From an uncultured Acetatifactor sp. (lineage in GTDB: Bacteria; Bacillota; Clostridia; Lachnospirales; Lachnospiraceae): a stretch of 64,000 bases of DNA. Both the position numbers and the translations under genes were made by a program. Location: assembly GCA_947625475.1 (NCBI GenBank), contig CANQOL010000005.1, forward strand, positions 1 to 64,000, written 5' to 3'. Each line of letters starts with the position of its first letter. Within the stretch, counting starts at the first letter, position 1. The notes under the pieces are model-generated. The model had not been told where the DNA came from. It saw only the letters and a list, made by a program, of their open reading frames with translations, and did not search any database. Positions 53,604-61,579 of the stretch are shown piece after piece.

Positions 53604-54632
53604 ATGCCGGTTATAGATTTGCACTGTGATACCATATCGGAGATCCTGGCAAGGAGGAGAAGGGGAGAGATTTGTGCCCTGCGGGAGAACCGCCTGCACG
53701 TGGACGCCCGGCGTCTTGCGGAGAGCGGTTATCTGCTCCAGTGCTTTGCCCTGTTTGTGGATCTGGATGCCTGTCAGGATCCCTGGCAGGAGCTGCAGGA
53801 GCTTTACGGGGTATACCGGCAGGAGCTGGATGACTGCCGGGATCTGCTGAAGGAGGTCAGATGCGGGGCGGACCTTAAGCGCTGCCGGGCGGAGGGCCGC
53901 ACGGGGGCCATGCTCACTGTGGAGGAGGGCGGGGTCTGCGGGGGAAGCCTGGAGAGGCTGGAGGAGCTGAACCGCATGGGCGTGGGGATGATGACCCTGA
54001 CCTGGAATTACCCCAATGAGCTGGGGGCGCCCGGCCAGCCAAGGAGGGCCTCCCGGATTCCGGAGCAGAGAGGCAGCCGGCCCGAGGGAGGGAGCCCGAA
54101 GGGTCTGACCGAGGCGGCTCCCCAGGGAGGACTTACGGACCGGGGCAGGGAGTTTGTCAGGCGCATGGAGGAACTGGGGATGATTGTGGATGTGTCCCAC
54201 CTCTCTGACGCAGGCTTCTGGGATGTGGCGCAGATGAGCCGCAAACCCTTTGTGGCCAGCCACTCCAATGCCCGGGCTGTCTGTCCCTGTGCCCGGAATC
54301 TGACGGATGAGATGATCCGGGCCCTGGCCCTGAAGGGAGGAGTTATGGGACTGAATTTCTGTCAGTATTTTCTCACCGGTCCGGCGTCAGGCCAGGAAAG
54401 CCCTGGCGCTGTAGAGGCCCTGATTGCCCACGCCAGGCATATTGTCCGGGTGGGAGGGATCGGCTGCCTTGGGATCGGCTCGGATTTTGACGGGATCCCC
54501 ACCAACCGGGAGCTGCCCGGGGCAGAAAAAATGGGCGAGCTTCAGGAGCATTTTAGGGCCGCGGGCTTTTCTTCACGGCAGATTGATATGATGTTTTCTG
54601 GAAACATGTTCAATATCTTTGAAGATTTGTAA
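53604..54632 (+). CDS. membrane-dipeptidase family (renal dipeptidase, M19) peptidase
   Basis: A 342-residue zinc peptidase of the amidohydrolase fold. Metal ligands: H and D in VIDLHCDT at the start, E in LTVEEGG, H in VDVSHLSDAGFW and in PFVASHSNAR, and a later D in GIGSDFDGI. It cleaves dipeptides, including those with a D-residue at the C-terminal side, in the cytosol. AAGGAGG precedes ATG 53604. Residues about 145-175 (PGQPRRASRIPEQRGSRPEG) are an insert with basic, repetitive sequence compared with relatives. The upstream region is an 18-bp tandem repeat in which no promoter stands out. Confidence 0.93.
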   Translation: MPVIDLHCDTISEILARRRRGEICALRENRLHVDARRLAESGYLLQCFALFVDLDACQDPWQELQELYGVYRQELDDCRDLLKEVRCGADLKRCRAEGRTGAMLTVEEGGVCGGSLERLEELNRMGVGMMTLTWNYPNELGAPGQPRRASRIPEQRGSRPEGGSPKGLTEAAPQGGLTDRGREFVRRMEELGMIVDVSHLSDAGFWDVAQMSRKPFVASHSNARAVCPCARNLTDEMIRALALKGGVMGLNFCQYFLTGPASGQESPGAVEALIAHARHIVRVGGIGCLGIGSDFDGIPTNRELPGAEKMGELQEHFRAAGFSSRQIDMMFSGNMFNIFEDL

Positions 54633-54659
54633 AATTCCACTAAAAACTAAAAAAATTGC

Positions 54660-54688
54660 TTGCATTGCTGGTCGGAATACCGTACAGT
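54660..54688 (+). promoter_or_regulatory. promoter of the XRE gene at 54731
   Basis: TTGCAT (54660-54665), 17 bp, TACAGT (54683-54688). Confidence 0.45.
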
Positions 54689-54730
54689 AAGAATATAACA
54701 CTGCTAACAGCATAGATCGGAGGTAACAGT

Positions 54731-55084
54731 ATGACAAAAGCGGAAATTCTAAAGAAGGAGATTCTGAGGCAGTACCGCAGTGTGCGCCAGTTTGCGCTGG
54801 AGATGCATATTCCTTACAGCACCCTGGTGACTGCTCTGGAGAGAGGCATCGAGGGCATGGCTTACGGCACCGTGATTAAGATCTGCGACAAGCTCAGCCT
54901 CAATCCCGTGGATTTCTCTTCCCTGGAAAGAGACACCTCCCTTGGCGCTCAGCTGCTGGAAAACAGAGTGATGCAGTACTATGTGAAGCTGAACCAGGCA
55001 GGCCGTGACAAGATCCTGGAGCTGATGGACGATTTCGTTCAGATTGACAAGTACAAGGCAAAGGGAAAGAAATCCAAGAGTTGA
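54731..55084 (+). CDS. XRE-type helix-turn-helix protein
   Basis: A 117-residue regulator. The HTH covers residues 8-60: ILRQYRSVRQFALEMHIPYS, TLVTALERGIEGMAYGTVIK and ICDKLSLNPVDF. The C-terminal half (YYVKLNQAGRDKILELMDDF) is a helical dimer arm often seen in such small clostridial proteins. The target is unknown. Start 54731 has CGGAGG before it, and a strong terminator follows 43 bp after the stop. Confidence 0.82.
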   Translation: MTKAEILKKEILRQYRSVRQFALEMHIPYSTLVTALERGIEGMAYGTVIKICDKLSLNPVDFSSLERDTSLGAQLLENRVMQYYVKLNQAGRDKILELMDDFVQIDKYKAKGKKSKS

Positions 55085-55126
55085 CAGCTGGGAGACGACC
55101 GCAGAGCAGGAAGCAGAAAGTCCGTG

Positions 55127-55179
55127 ACAAAACAGCGCTCCAGGGCCATGAAGAGAGGCCGGGGCGCTGTTTTGTTGTG
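55127..55179. terminator. bidirectional terminator between XRE and HAD genes
   Basis: Stem ACAAAACAGCGC/GCGCTGTTTTGT (55127-55138/55164-55175). The T/A-rich lower stem serves both directions and ends both the XRE gene and the convergent HAD gene. Confidence 0.75.
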
Positions 55180-55239
55180 CATTTTCCGGGGCGTGTATCT
55201 GTCAGTGTGTGGGGACGAGTGCTTGTGCGCCTGGGGTTT

Positions 55240-56049
55240 TTAGCTGCGGATGCCCCGGCAGGCATCCAGCAGCTCCCGCACGCTTTCAAAGGCGCAGGAG
55301 GGGGGATAGGGGGTGTCCGCCGCCTCCTGGGGCGTGGCCTCCCCGGTATACACCAGGCAGGTGTCCACCTCCCCGTTGATCCCGCAGGCAATGTCCGTGT
55401 AAAGCCGGTCCCCCACTACCAGGGTCTGGGAGGGGGAAAAGCCGGAGCGCTCCAGGCACAGATCCACGATTTCCCGGCTGGGCTTGCCCAGATAGAGGGG
55501 TGTTTTCCCGGTGGAGGCCGTGATCATCTGGCAGATGCTGCCGCAGTCCGGGATAAAGCCGAAGTCGAAGGGGCAGCACAGATCCGGGTTGGTGGCGTAG
55601 AAGGGCACCTCCAGGGTGGAGAACACCCGGCAGATTTCCACCAGCTTTTGATAGGTCAGCTCACTGTCATAGGCGGCTACCGCGCAGGCAATGTCCTCCT
55701 GGCAGGTTTCCGTTACATGGAGCCCCTGTTTTTTCAGCTCCGACACAAAGGAGGCGGTTCCCATCACAAAGATGGTTTGTGTGGGATAGTGCCTTTGCAG
55801 GAAGCGGAGGGTCATATAGCCGGAGGTGATAAAGAGGTCCTCCGTGGTTTCCAGGCGGAACACATCCCGGAACCGTCTGACATAGTCGGCACCGCTTTTG
55901 GTGGAGTTGTTGGTGATGTAGTAGGCCGCACCGCCGACGGAGCGGATATAGGAGAGCAGCTCCCGGCTTCCCGGCAGCAGGGTGTCTCCCACGGCGATGG
56001 TGCCGTCGATATCAAATAGGAATAATTTTTTCTCGGACAGAGGGGTCAT
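55240..56049 (-). CDS. HAD-superfamily class IIA phosphatase (NagD/AraL-like)
   Basis: A 269-residue hydrolase. HAD motif I is LFDIDGTIAVGD with the DxD nucleophile, motif II is YITNNSTKS, the lysine of motif III is in YLGKPSREIVDL and motif IV is VVGDRLYTDIACG. The class IIA cap lies between motifs II and III. Relatives dephosphorylate nucleotides, sugar phosphates or glycerol phosphate; clostridial ones are often general house-cleaning enzymes. Start 56049 follows AAAGGA; the frame is open to 56166 without a ribosome site. Confidence 0.9.
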   Translation of the reverse strand: MTPLSEKKLFLFDIDGTIAVGDTLLPGSRELLSYIRSVGGAAYYITNNSTKSGADYVRRFRDVFRLETTEDLFITSGYMTLRFLQRHYPTQTIFVMGTASFVSELKKQGLHVTETCQEDIACAVAAYDSELTYQKLVEICRVFSTLEVPFYATNPDLCCPFDFGFIPDCGSICQMITASTGKTPLYLGKPSREIVDLCLERSGFSPSQTLVVGDRLYTDIACGINGEVDTCLVYTGEATPQEAADTPYPPSCAFESVRELLDACRGIRS

Positions 56050-56232
56050 AGGACAGTCCTTTCTGCGGCAGCAGTCTTTGAAAAAGGGGCCGGAGTATTT
56101 TGCAAACAGTAACAGAGTAGCACAAAAAATGGAAGTTGGCAAGATTGCGCCAGGATTGTTCTGCATACTGTCTTCTGGTAAATTTGGGACAATTTAAGAT
56201 GATTAAATTCGTTTAAATTCCCGAAAAAACTC

Positions 56233-56462
56233 TTGCCAAGCTCCATCCGGCTGTGGTATGGTTGATCCAGGCAAAGGATTTCAACTTTCTGTATTTCTAT
56301 AGGAACGGCTCCTTCGTCTCCGGCCGCCTGCGGCCAGCTGCCGTTCTTCCATTTAAGGACTTTCCTTTCAGTCCTTCTTTGTTCAATCTCTTTGCTTACA
56401 TTCCACTATCACATTAAGCAGGGGGAAATTCTCTTCCTGCCAATCTACAGGAAGGAGTCTTT
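56233..56462 (+). promoter_or_regulatory. promoter and structured leader of the Rpn-like gene
   Basis: TTGCCA (56233-56238), 18 bp, TATGGT (56257-56262) could start transcription. The leader then holds a nested hairpin GAACGGC..GGCCG/CGGCC..GCCGTTC around 56302-56346 and a second stem AAGGACT/AGTCCTT (56355-56361/56370-56376). A third stem CTTCCTG/CAGGAAG (56433-56439/56448-56454) pairs away the ribosome site AGGAAGGAG. This suggests translation is held low unless the last stem is opened. The rest of 56050-56232, upstream, is AT-rich with no other feature seen. Confidence 0.5.
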
Positions 56463-57335
56463 ATGAACAAAAATCCATCTCTGTCCCCCAAAACCGGGAT
56501 TCTGCCCAAGTCTCTGGAATCCCTCACCGGCCCTGTCCCCGTGCACATGTGCAACGATTACCTCTTCCGGGCTATGATGCAGCAGGATCCCCATGTGCTG
56601 AAGGCACTTGTCTGCTCCCTGCTCTATCTGGAACCACAGGAGGTGACCGGCATCTCCATCCTTAATCCCATTGAACTGGGAGAAGCCATTGACGAAAAGA
56701 CCTATATGCTGGATACATTGGTGAGTCTGAACGGACGCGCTCATCTGAACCTGGAGCTCCAGGTGATCAACGAAGGAGACTGGCCGGAGCGCTCCCTGTG
56801 TTACCTGGGCCGAACCTTCAGTACCATGAACCGGGGCGAGAACTACCTGGATGCCCGTCCGGCCATCCAGATCGGGATCCTGAAATTCACCCTTTTTGAG
56901 GGAAATCCGGAATTTTTCTCCAACTATTATATGATTAATGAGAAAACCCATCAAATTTACAGTAGAAAATTCCGCCTTTGTGTGTTAGACTTGACTCAGA
57001 TACAGTTAGCCACGAAACAGGACCGGGAACACGGTCTGGACAAATGGGCCGCCCTGTTTAACGCAGCCACATGGGAGGAATTGAAGATGCTCGCCAGAGA
57101 AGATGAGAACCTGCAAAACGCTGTCTGCACCGTCGCCCGACTGACGAAGGAGGAAAAGATCCGTCTGCAGTGCGAGGCCAGAGAGGACTACTACCGCCGC
57201 ACGGCAGGACGGGAACGGCTGCTGAAGGAAACCACGGCTAAGCTGGGTCAGACCACGGCTAAGCTGGAGCAGGCTCTTGAGCTTCTCCGAGCACATGGCA
57301 TTGACCCTTCAAAGGCAGCTGAGGATCAAATGTAA
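56463..57335 (+). CDS. Rpn-family recombination-promoting nuclease / PD-(D/E)XK transposase-like protein
   Basis: A 290-residue protein. The domain of residues 25-230 matches the Rpn/YhgA group: MCNDYLFRAMMQQDPHVLKA, then D..ELQ nuclease residues in YMLDTLVSLNGRAHLNLELQ (D and the ExQ pair), and ERSLCYLGRTF. Rpn proteins are Mg/Ca-dependent DNA nucleases that raise recombination and are often many per genome; some are tied to phage defence. A heptad-rich C-terminus (LLKETTAKLGQTTAKLEQAL) contains a short duplicated TTAKL unit. Start 56463 has AGGAAGGAG, which is locked in a hairpin. No sign of IS ends around it. Confidence 0.82.
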   Translation: MNKNPSLSPKTGILPKSLESLTGPVPVHMCNDYLFRAMMQQDPHVLKALVCSLLYLEPQEVTGISILNPIELGEAIDEKTYMLDTLVSLNGRAHLNLELQVINEGDWPERSLCYLGRTFSTMNRGENYLDARPAIQIGILKFTLFEGNPEFFSNYYMINEKTHQIYSRKFRLCVLDLTQIQLATKQDREHGLDKWAALFNAATWEELKMLAREDENLQNAVCTVARLTKEEKIRLQCEAREDYYRRTAGRERLLKETTAKLGQTTAKLEQALELLRAHGIDPSKAAEDQM

Positions 57336-57409
57336 GCCGGGCCGCTCACAATGAAACACGAAATCAAAGACTGGATCACAGGACAATTCAGAGGACGGAG
57401 AGGATGAAA

Positions 57410-58045
57410 ATGAGAGGAAAATGGTTTGCCCGCCCTGGCAGGTTTAAGACCAGGATGGTGATGATGATCGTCGGAGTGCTGCTGCAGGGATTCGGCCTGT
57501 CCCTGCTTCGCCAGATCAATCTGGGCACGGACCCCTGTTCTCTGTTCACCCAGGGGGTGGAGAGCCATGTGCCCTTGAGCTTCGGCACCTGCCAGCTGCT
57601 GTGCCATCTGGTGACCTTTGCCTTTGTGCTGCGCTTCGACGTAAGCTACATCGGCTTCGGAACCGTGGGGAACATGGTGTTTCTGGGGTACATATCGGAC
57701 TTCTTTGCCTGGGTCTGGCAGAGCGTTCTGCCCCAGGGCTTCTTTGAGAGCCGGGCGGTGGACTGGGCCTTTCTGGTGCCTGCCCTGGCGGTCTTTATCC
57801 TGGGGGCCTCCACCTATATGAGCGCCGGGCTGGGATCCTCCCCCTACGACGCCCTGCCCTTTATCATTTCCCACCATGTAAAGCGGGTTCCCTTCAAGGC
57901 AATCCGCATGGCCTGGGATATCGCCTTTATGCTGGGCGGAATCCTGCTGGGCGCCCGGGCGGGGATCGTCACCGTGGCGGTGGCCTTTTTCCTGGGCCCG
58001 GTCATTTCCTTCTTACAGAAAAAACTCCAGGTCTTCCTGACCTGA
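57410..58045 (+). CDS. YczE/YitT-like integral membrane protein
   Basis: About 211 residues with five or six membrane helices. Typical marks are VGVLLQGFGLSLLRQINLGT followed by DPCS, and the second half ASTYMSAGLGSSPYDALPF and RMAWDIAFMLGGILLG. In Bacillus YczE is needed for surfactin production, by an unknown mechanism; substrate unknown here. Start 57410 is chosen because AGAGG lies 6 bases before it; ATG 57404 is too close. The final codons (KKLQVFLT) are encoded inside the first unit of a 50-bp tandem repeat. Confidence 0.8.
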   Translation: MRGKWFARPGRFKTRMVMMIVGVLLQGFGLSLLRQINLGTDPCSLFTQGVESHVPLSFGTCQLLCHLVTFAFVLRFDVSYIGFGTVGNMVFLGYISDFFAWVWQSVLPQGFFESRAVDWAFLVPALAVFILGASTYMSAGLGSSPYDALPFIISHHVKRVPFKAIRMAWDIAFMLGGILLGARAGIVTVAVAFFLGPVISFLQKKLQVFLT

Positions 58046-58260
58046 TTTCCGGCTTCTCACTCTTTCCAGGAAAACTTCAGGTCTTCCTGACCTGATTTCC
58101 GGCTTCTCACTCTTTCCAGGAAAACTCCAGGTCTTCCTGGCCTAATTTCTGGCTTCCCACGCTTCTTAGGAAAGCCACAGGTTTTTCAGCCCTGATTTTT
58201 GGATTTCCACGCTTCTCAGGAAAGCCCCAGGCCATCCTGACCTGATTCCCGGCTTCCCGC
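58019..58260 (+). repeat. 50-bp tandem repeat with built-in hairpins, ~4.6 copies
   Basis: CAGGTCTTCCTGACCTG occurs at 58028 and 58078, then in decaying form from 58128, 58178 and 58228, an exact 50-bp period. Copies one and two differ at a single base in the aligned part. Each unit has the inverted repeat CAGGTC-TTCCT-GACCTG followed by ATTTCCGGC. Copy one lies over the last codons and stop of the YczE-like gene. The array ends just before the stop of the convergent LytTR gene. Confidence 0.9.
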
Positions 58261-58270
58261 CCCTATCTCC

Positions 58271-58981
58271 TTACAAGCTCACCGCCCAGTTCAGCAGGGC
58301 CCTCTGGAGGGGGAGGAATTTGGAGCGGCTCACGGGGATGGTTTCCTCATTTTTGAGCACCACCTCATGCTTGCGGAGAGAGCGGATGGCGGCCAGCGAC
58401 ACCACATAGCTTCGGTGGCACTGGAAAAACTGCCCCGGGGGCAGCTCGCTCACCAGCACATTCAGGGAACAGTTCAGGCGCTCCGCCTTCTGCTGCTCTA
58501 AGTGCACCGTCAGCTCCTTGTTGTTTACCTCCACGTAGAGAATCTCAGCGGCCCGCAGCACCGTGGTGGAGCTGGGGGTGCGGATGAGGAAGGACTGGTT
58601 CTGGAATTTCCGGTAGGCCCGAAGCACCACATCCTCCAGCCGGGGCTGCTCGCTGGACTTGAGCACATAGCCCACCGGAGAGATGGAATACCCGTCCAGC
58701 AGGAAGTCGGAGCTGCTGGTGATGAGGATAATATCGATCCGGTTCCCCTCCCTGCGCAGATCCCCTGCGAAATCCAGGCCGTTCTCTTCCCCCATCAGGA
58801 TATCCAGCAGCAGAAGATCCAGGGCGTTGGGATTCTCGTTCAGGTAGCTTCGCAGCTCCCGTATGCTGCGGAAGATTTCCAGGGTGTACGGGATATCATA
58901 TCGGATAAAGATCTCCCCGATCAGCCGCGAGATATGATGCAGGTAGATCGGTTCATCGTCGCAAATCGCCACATGGTACAT
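58271..58981 (-). CDS. AgrA/LytTR-type response regulator
   Basis: A 236-residue regulator. The receiver (1-120) has acidic residues in AICDDEP, phospho-acceptor D in LLLLDILMGEENGL and the switch region ILITSSSDF. The C-terminal LytTR domain (about 135-235) has ILYVEVNNKELTVHLEQQ, LPPGQFFQCHRSYVVSLAAI and a final basic VSRSKFLPLQRALL. LytTR proteins bind pairs of nine-base direct repeats. No histidine kinase gene lies on either side, which is unusual since they normally sit in pairs. ATG 58981 is preferred (AAAGGAG, 8 bases), over GTG 58990. It is divergent from the novel gene cluster and shares a 443-bp control region with it. Confidence 0.92.
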   Translation of the reverse strand: MYHVAICDDEPIYLHHISRLIGEIFIRYDIPYTLEIFRSIRELRSYLNENPNALDLLLLDILMGEENGLDFAGDLRREGNRIDIILITSSSDFLLDGYSISPVGYVLKSSEQPRLEDVVLRAYRKFQNQSFLIRTPSSTTVLRAAEILYVEVNNKELTVHLEQQKAERLNCSLNVLVSELPPGQFFQCHRSYVVSLAAIRSLRKHEVVLKNEETIPVSRSKFLPLQRALLNWAVSL

Positions 58982-59042
58982 GGGTATCACTCCTTTGCTC
59001 TTTGGCCGGAGTCCCGGCTGCGGTCGTCATTCCCCCTCTTAG

Positions 59043-59072
59043 ATTATACTAAAATTCACATACATATGACAA
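59043..59072 (-). promoter_or_regulatory. promoter of the LytTR regulator gene
   Basis: On the minus strand TTGTCA (59072-59067), 18 bp, TATAAT (59048-59043). It lies directly beside the repeat array starting at 59087. Confidence 0.7.
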
Positions 59073-59086
59073 TAAGCAAAAACTTG

Positions 59087-59290
59087 CCGTTCGCGCCGTA
59101 TTTGTACCGTTCGCGCAAATTTTGTTCATTCACGCCGTATTTAAACCGTTGGCGCGGCCTTGCTGCGGCGTGCGCTGTATTTTGACCGTTGGCGCAGACG
59201 AAAATCCGCCAGTATGGCCGTTTACGGCATAAATCTGGCGTAAACAGCCAATCTGACAGTCCGCGCCGCATATGGACCATTGGCGAAAAA
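59087..59290. repeat. degenerate ~40-bp repeat array, likely LytTR binding sites
   Basis: Motif CGCCGTATTT-n-ACCGTTGGCGC recurs. CGCCGTA begins at 59094, 59133, 59173 (as CGCTGTA) and 59264 (as CGCCGCA), with a damaged copy near 59207. Each has the palindromic ends GCGCC/GGCGC in good copies. GTT cores at 59089, 59109, 59148, 59188 and 59220 lie 20, 39, 40 and 32 bp apart, mostly one face of the helix. ACCGTTGGC and ACCGTTCGC match 8 of 9 positions of the LytTR consensus [TA][AC][CA]GTTN[AG][TG]. The rest of 58982-59424 holds the two promoters. Confidence 0.65.
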
Positions 59291-59293
59291 GGG

Positions 59294-59320
59294 TAGATTT
59301 CTTTGGGAAAATCATATAAA
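59294..59320 (+). promoter_or_regulatory. putative activator-dependent promoter of the novel cluster
   Basis: TATAAA at 59315-59320 with no recognisable -35 at the right distance (59292-59298). The repeat array ends at about 59290, next to where an activator would touch RNA polymerase. Confidence 0.4.
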
Positions 59321-59424
59321 CTGGTAAATAGGAAAAAAATGCCGTTTCCAGGAGGAACGGCAGGAGCGGGGAACTTTGGAGCGCGAAAGCTCCGGGACAG
59401 GAACGCTCCGGAACGGAGACAGTT

Positions 59425-61467
59425 ATGCCACAGGATGAAGGAATCCGCACGGTTTCCGGACAGACCGGAATGAATCATACCCTTTTCCAGGAAGAGGCGG
59501 AGCCCCTGCGCCAGACGGTGCAGGAGGGAGACTTTGCGGCCTCAGGGGCCGGGGAGGGGGAGCCCGCCCGGCAGGAGGCCGGGATGGGGGAGTTTGCAGA
59601 GCAGCTGGAGCCCTCCCGGGATCTCTCTTTGTATGTGAAGGACGCCCGGGAGATCGACTGGCTGATGGCGGGGGCCGGGTTCGACGCGGTTTTGGACCGG
59701 GACGGCGGCAAGATCAGCGCCATCCGTTTTGAGATGCTGCAGAAGCAGCCCTTTGAGGAAGTCCTCCGGGCCACCCCCGGGGAGCGGCGGGAGGCGGGCA
59801 GGGCCTTTTTAAGGCGGCTGAAGGCCAACCAGATTTCCCCGGAGGCATTCCGGCCCCAGGGGGAGGCGGCAGAGCAGGCCCGGGACAGCGCCCGGATGTA
59901 CGGAGCCTTCTTCCGGACTGCGGGGGAGCGGCTGCGCGCCTATGCGCTGCCGGAGGGCGATCTGAAGGATCCCGGGTTTTTGGCCTCCCGGGCAGGGGAG
60001 CTGTACGCCCTGCGGGAGAGCCTGAAGGACTATGCGGGCAGCCAGCGGCTGCTGCGGGAGCTGCCCGGCTTTGAGGAAGGCTTCCTGGAGCAGGGAGGGC
60101 TGGATCTGGAGCAGTTTGAGGCCCCCATGGACGTGATGCGCTGCTTTGCGGGGGCCGCCCTGCAGTCCCTGGATCCGGAGGGCCTGGGAGAGCGCCGGGG
60201 CCTGGGGGAGAGTCTGGCCCGGCAGGTGGCGGGAAGGCTTTTCCTGGACGCCTACGGGGAGCTGCTGGCGGGCAGAAGCGCCGCGGATATCTGCGACGGC
60301 TTCGGCAACCGGGAGCTGGCCTGCCTGCTGAATTTCACGGGAACCGCCGAGTATATGACGGGCAGGCTCCTGGAGCAGGATCCGGAGAGCCGGGAGCGGT
60401 GCCTGGCCTACCTGCAGGGAGGGGAGCCTCCCCTGAGCGCCGCCTCTGTGGAGGAGGAGCTGGGATACCGGGACAATGCCCTGCACACCGCCGGCATGGC
60501 CCGGCAGGTGGAAGAGAGAAGAAGAGCCGGCGAGGGCATGGGACAGATCGACAGGAGCAGGCTGGCCCAGGCGCTCTCGGGGACATGGCACCCGGAGGGC
60601 TGGGGCAGGTTTGCCGGGAAGGCGCTGGGGGACGTGAGGGACCTGCAGGGTACAGTACCTCGGGAGACGGCCCTTCCCCCGGAGGAACTTGGCCCGGGGC
60701 CGGAGGCCTTCGACAGGATGTTCGCCCGGCTGGCCCGGGAGGACCGGGGGCTGGGGAACGGGGATTTCTCCAGGGCCCATCCCCTCTACGGACGCCTGGG
60801 GGCATCCTGCGCGGCGGAGCTGTTCTTTGTGGACGGAAAGCCCGTGGAGGAATACGCCCGGGACAGATGCGGGGCGCTGGAGGGAAAGGCCCGGGAGGAC
60901 GCCCTCAAGAGAGAGATTATGAAAAGCATCCTGGACGGAAAACACCATGTGGAATTTGCCAGTCTCCAGGCGGATGCGGCGGGCACCGTGCAGGTGGGGG
61001 TAGGCAGTGTGACGGCCCAGCCGCCCTCCCGGGAGCGGGGCGGCCTGTTCCGGAGAAGGGCCCTTGACCTGGCCTGGTCACGGCAGACAGACCCGGACAG
61101 GGGACGGCGGGAGGAGGAAATCCGCAGCCGCTTCGGAGAGCGGGTGGAGGCCCTGCTGGCGCAGCAGAAGACGCTCTCCCAGCAGGAGCTGTTCCGGCAG
61201 GAGAGGGAGCACCTGCAGATGGAGCAGCCCCGGGAGACGCACTCCCAGCGGCCGCCCCAGGGGGAGGCGGCCGGGAGGAAGACCCAGGAGCCCGGGGCCG
61301 CTGACCGGCAGAGCACCCGCATCAAGACCAGCTTCGCCCAGCAGATGGCGGCGCAGAACGGTCCGCTGGGCAGGGAGTTCCCTGCCCGGGAGAGCCCGGG
61401 GAGAGAACCCATAAAGCGGGACAGCGTAAAGACGGCCCGGACAGGGCCCAGCCGAAGACATTCCTAG
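59425..61467 (+). CDS. novel two-module protein, order X-Y (paralogue of the next gene)
   Basis: A 680-residue soluble, acidic-to-basic protein with no named domain. Module X is about residues 92-350: marks are FEEVLRATPGERREAGRAFL, LPEGDLKDP, LFLDAYGELLAG and AYLQGGEPPLS. Module Y is about 428-580: FDRMFARLAREDRGLGNGDF, AELFFVDGKPVEEYARD, DGKHHVEFA and RSRFGERVEALLA. The tail (580-680) is disordered, Gln/Arg/Pro-rich, with FAQQMAAQNG and a basic end GPSRRHS. No signal peptide or membrane helix. Start 59425 follows GGAACGGAG. The next gene has the same two modules swapped. It is transcribed away from an orphan LytTR regulator and lies downstream of that regulator's probable binding array. Confidence 0.7.
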   Translation: MPQDEGIRTVSGQTGMNHTLFQEEAEPLRQTVQEGDFAASGAGEGEPARQEAGMGEFAEQLEPSRDLSLYVKDAREIDWLMAGAGFDAVLDRDGGKISAIRFEMLQKQPFEEVLRATPGERREAGRAFLRRLKANQISPEAFRPQGEAAEQARDSARMYGAFFRTAGERLRAYALPEGDLKDPGFLASRAGELYALRESLKDYAGSQRLLRELPGFEEGFLEQGGLDLEQFEAPMDVMRCFAGAALQSLDPEGLGERRGLGESLARQVAGRLFLDAYGELLAGRSAADICDGFGNRELACLLNFTGTAEYMTGRLLEQDPESRERCLAYLQGGEPPLSAASVEEELGYRDNALHTAGMARQVEERRRAGEGMGQIDRSRLAQALSGTWHPEGWGRFAGKALGDVRDLQGTVPRETALPPEELGPGPEAFDRMFARLAREDRGLGNGDFSRAHPLYGRLGASCAAELFFVDGKPVEEYARDRCGALEGKAREDALKREIMKSILDGKHHVEFASLQADAAGTVQVGVGSVTAQPPSRERGGLFRRRALDLAWSRQTDPDRGRREEEIRSRFGERVEALLAQQKTLSQQELFRQEREHLQMEQPRETHSQRPPQGEAAGRKTQEPGAADRQSTRIKTSFAQQMAAQNGPLGREFPARESPGREPIKRDSVKTARTGPSRRHS

Positions 61468-61579
61468 GCGCCCCAGCTGGGCGGAACCCCTCGGCAGCCG
61501 CAGAGAAAAAGCAGCGGCGGGGAAAGCGCCCCGGCGCGAAGGAAGGCCAAGATCCGGAGACGGAGAGAAAGGAGAAAAC

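Noticed and set aside
56463..57335. Insertion sequence around the transposase-like (Rpn) gene
   Set aside because: No terminal inverted repeats or target duplication seen; Rpn proteins are usually chromosomal nucleases.
58019..58260. Possible CRISPR array
   Set aside because: Whole 50-bp units repeat head to tail with no unique spacers, and no cas genes are present.
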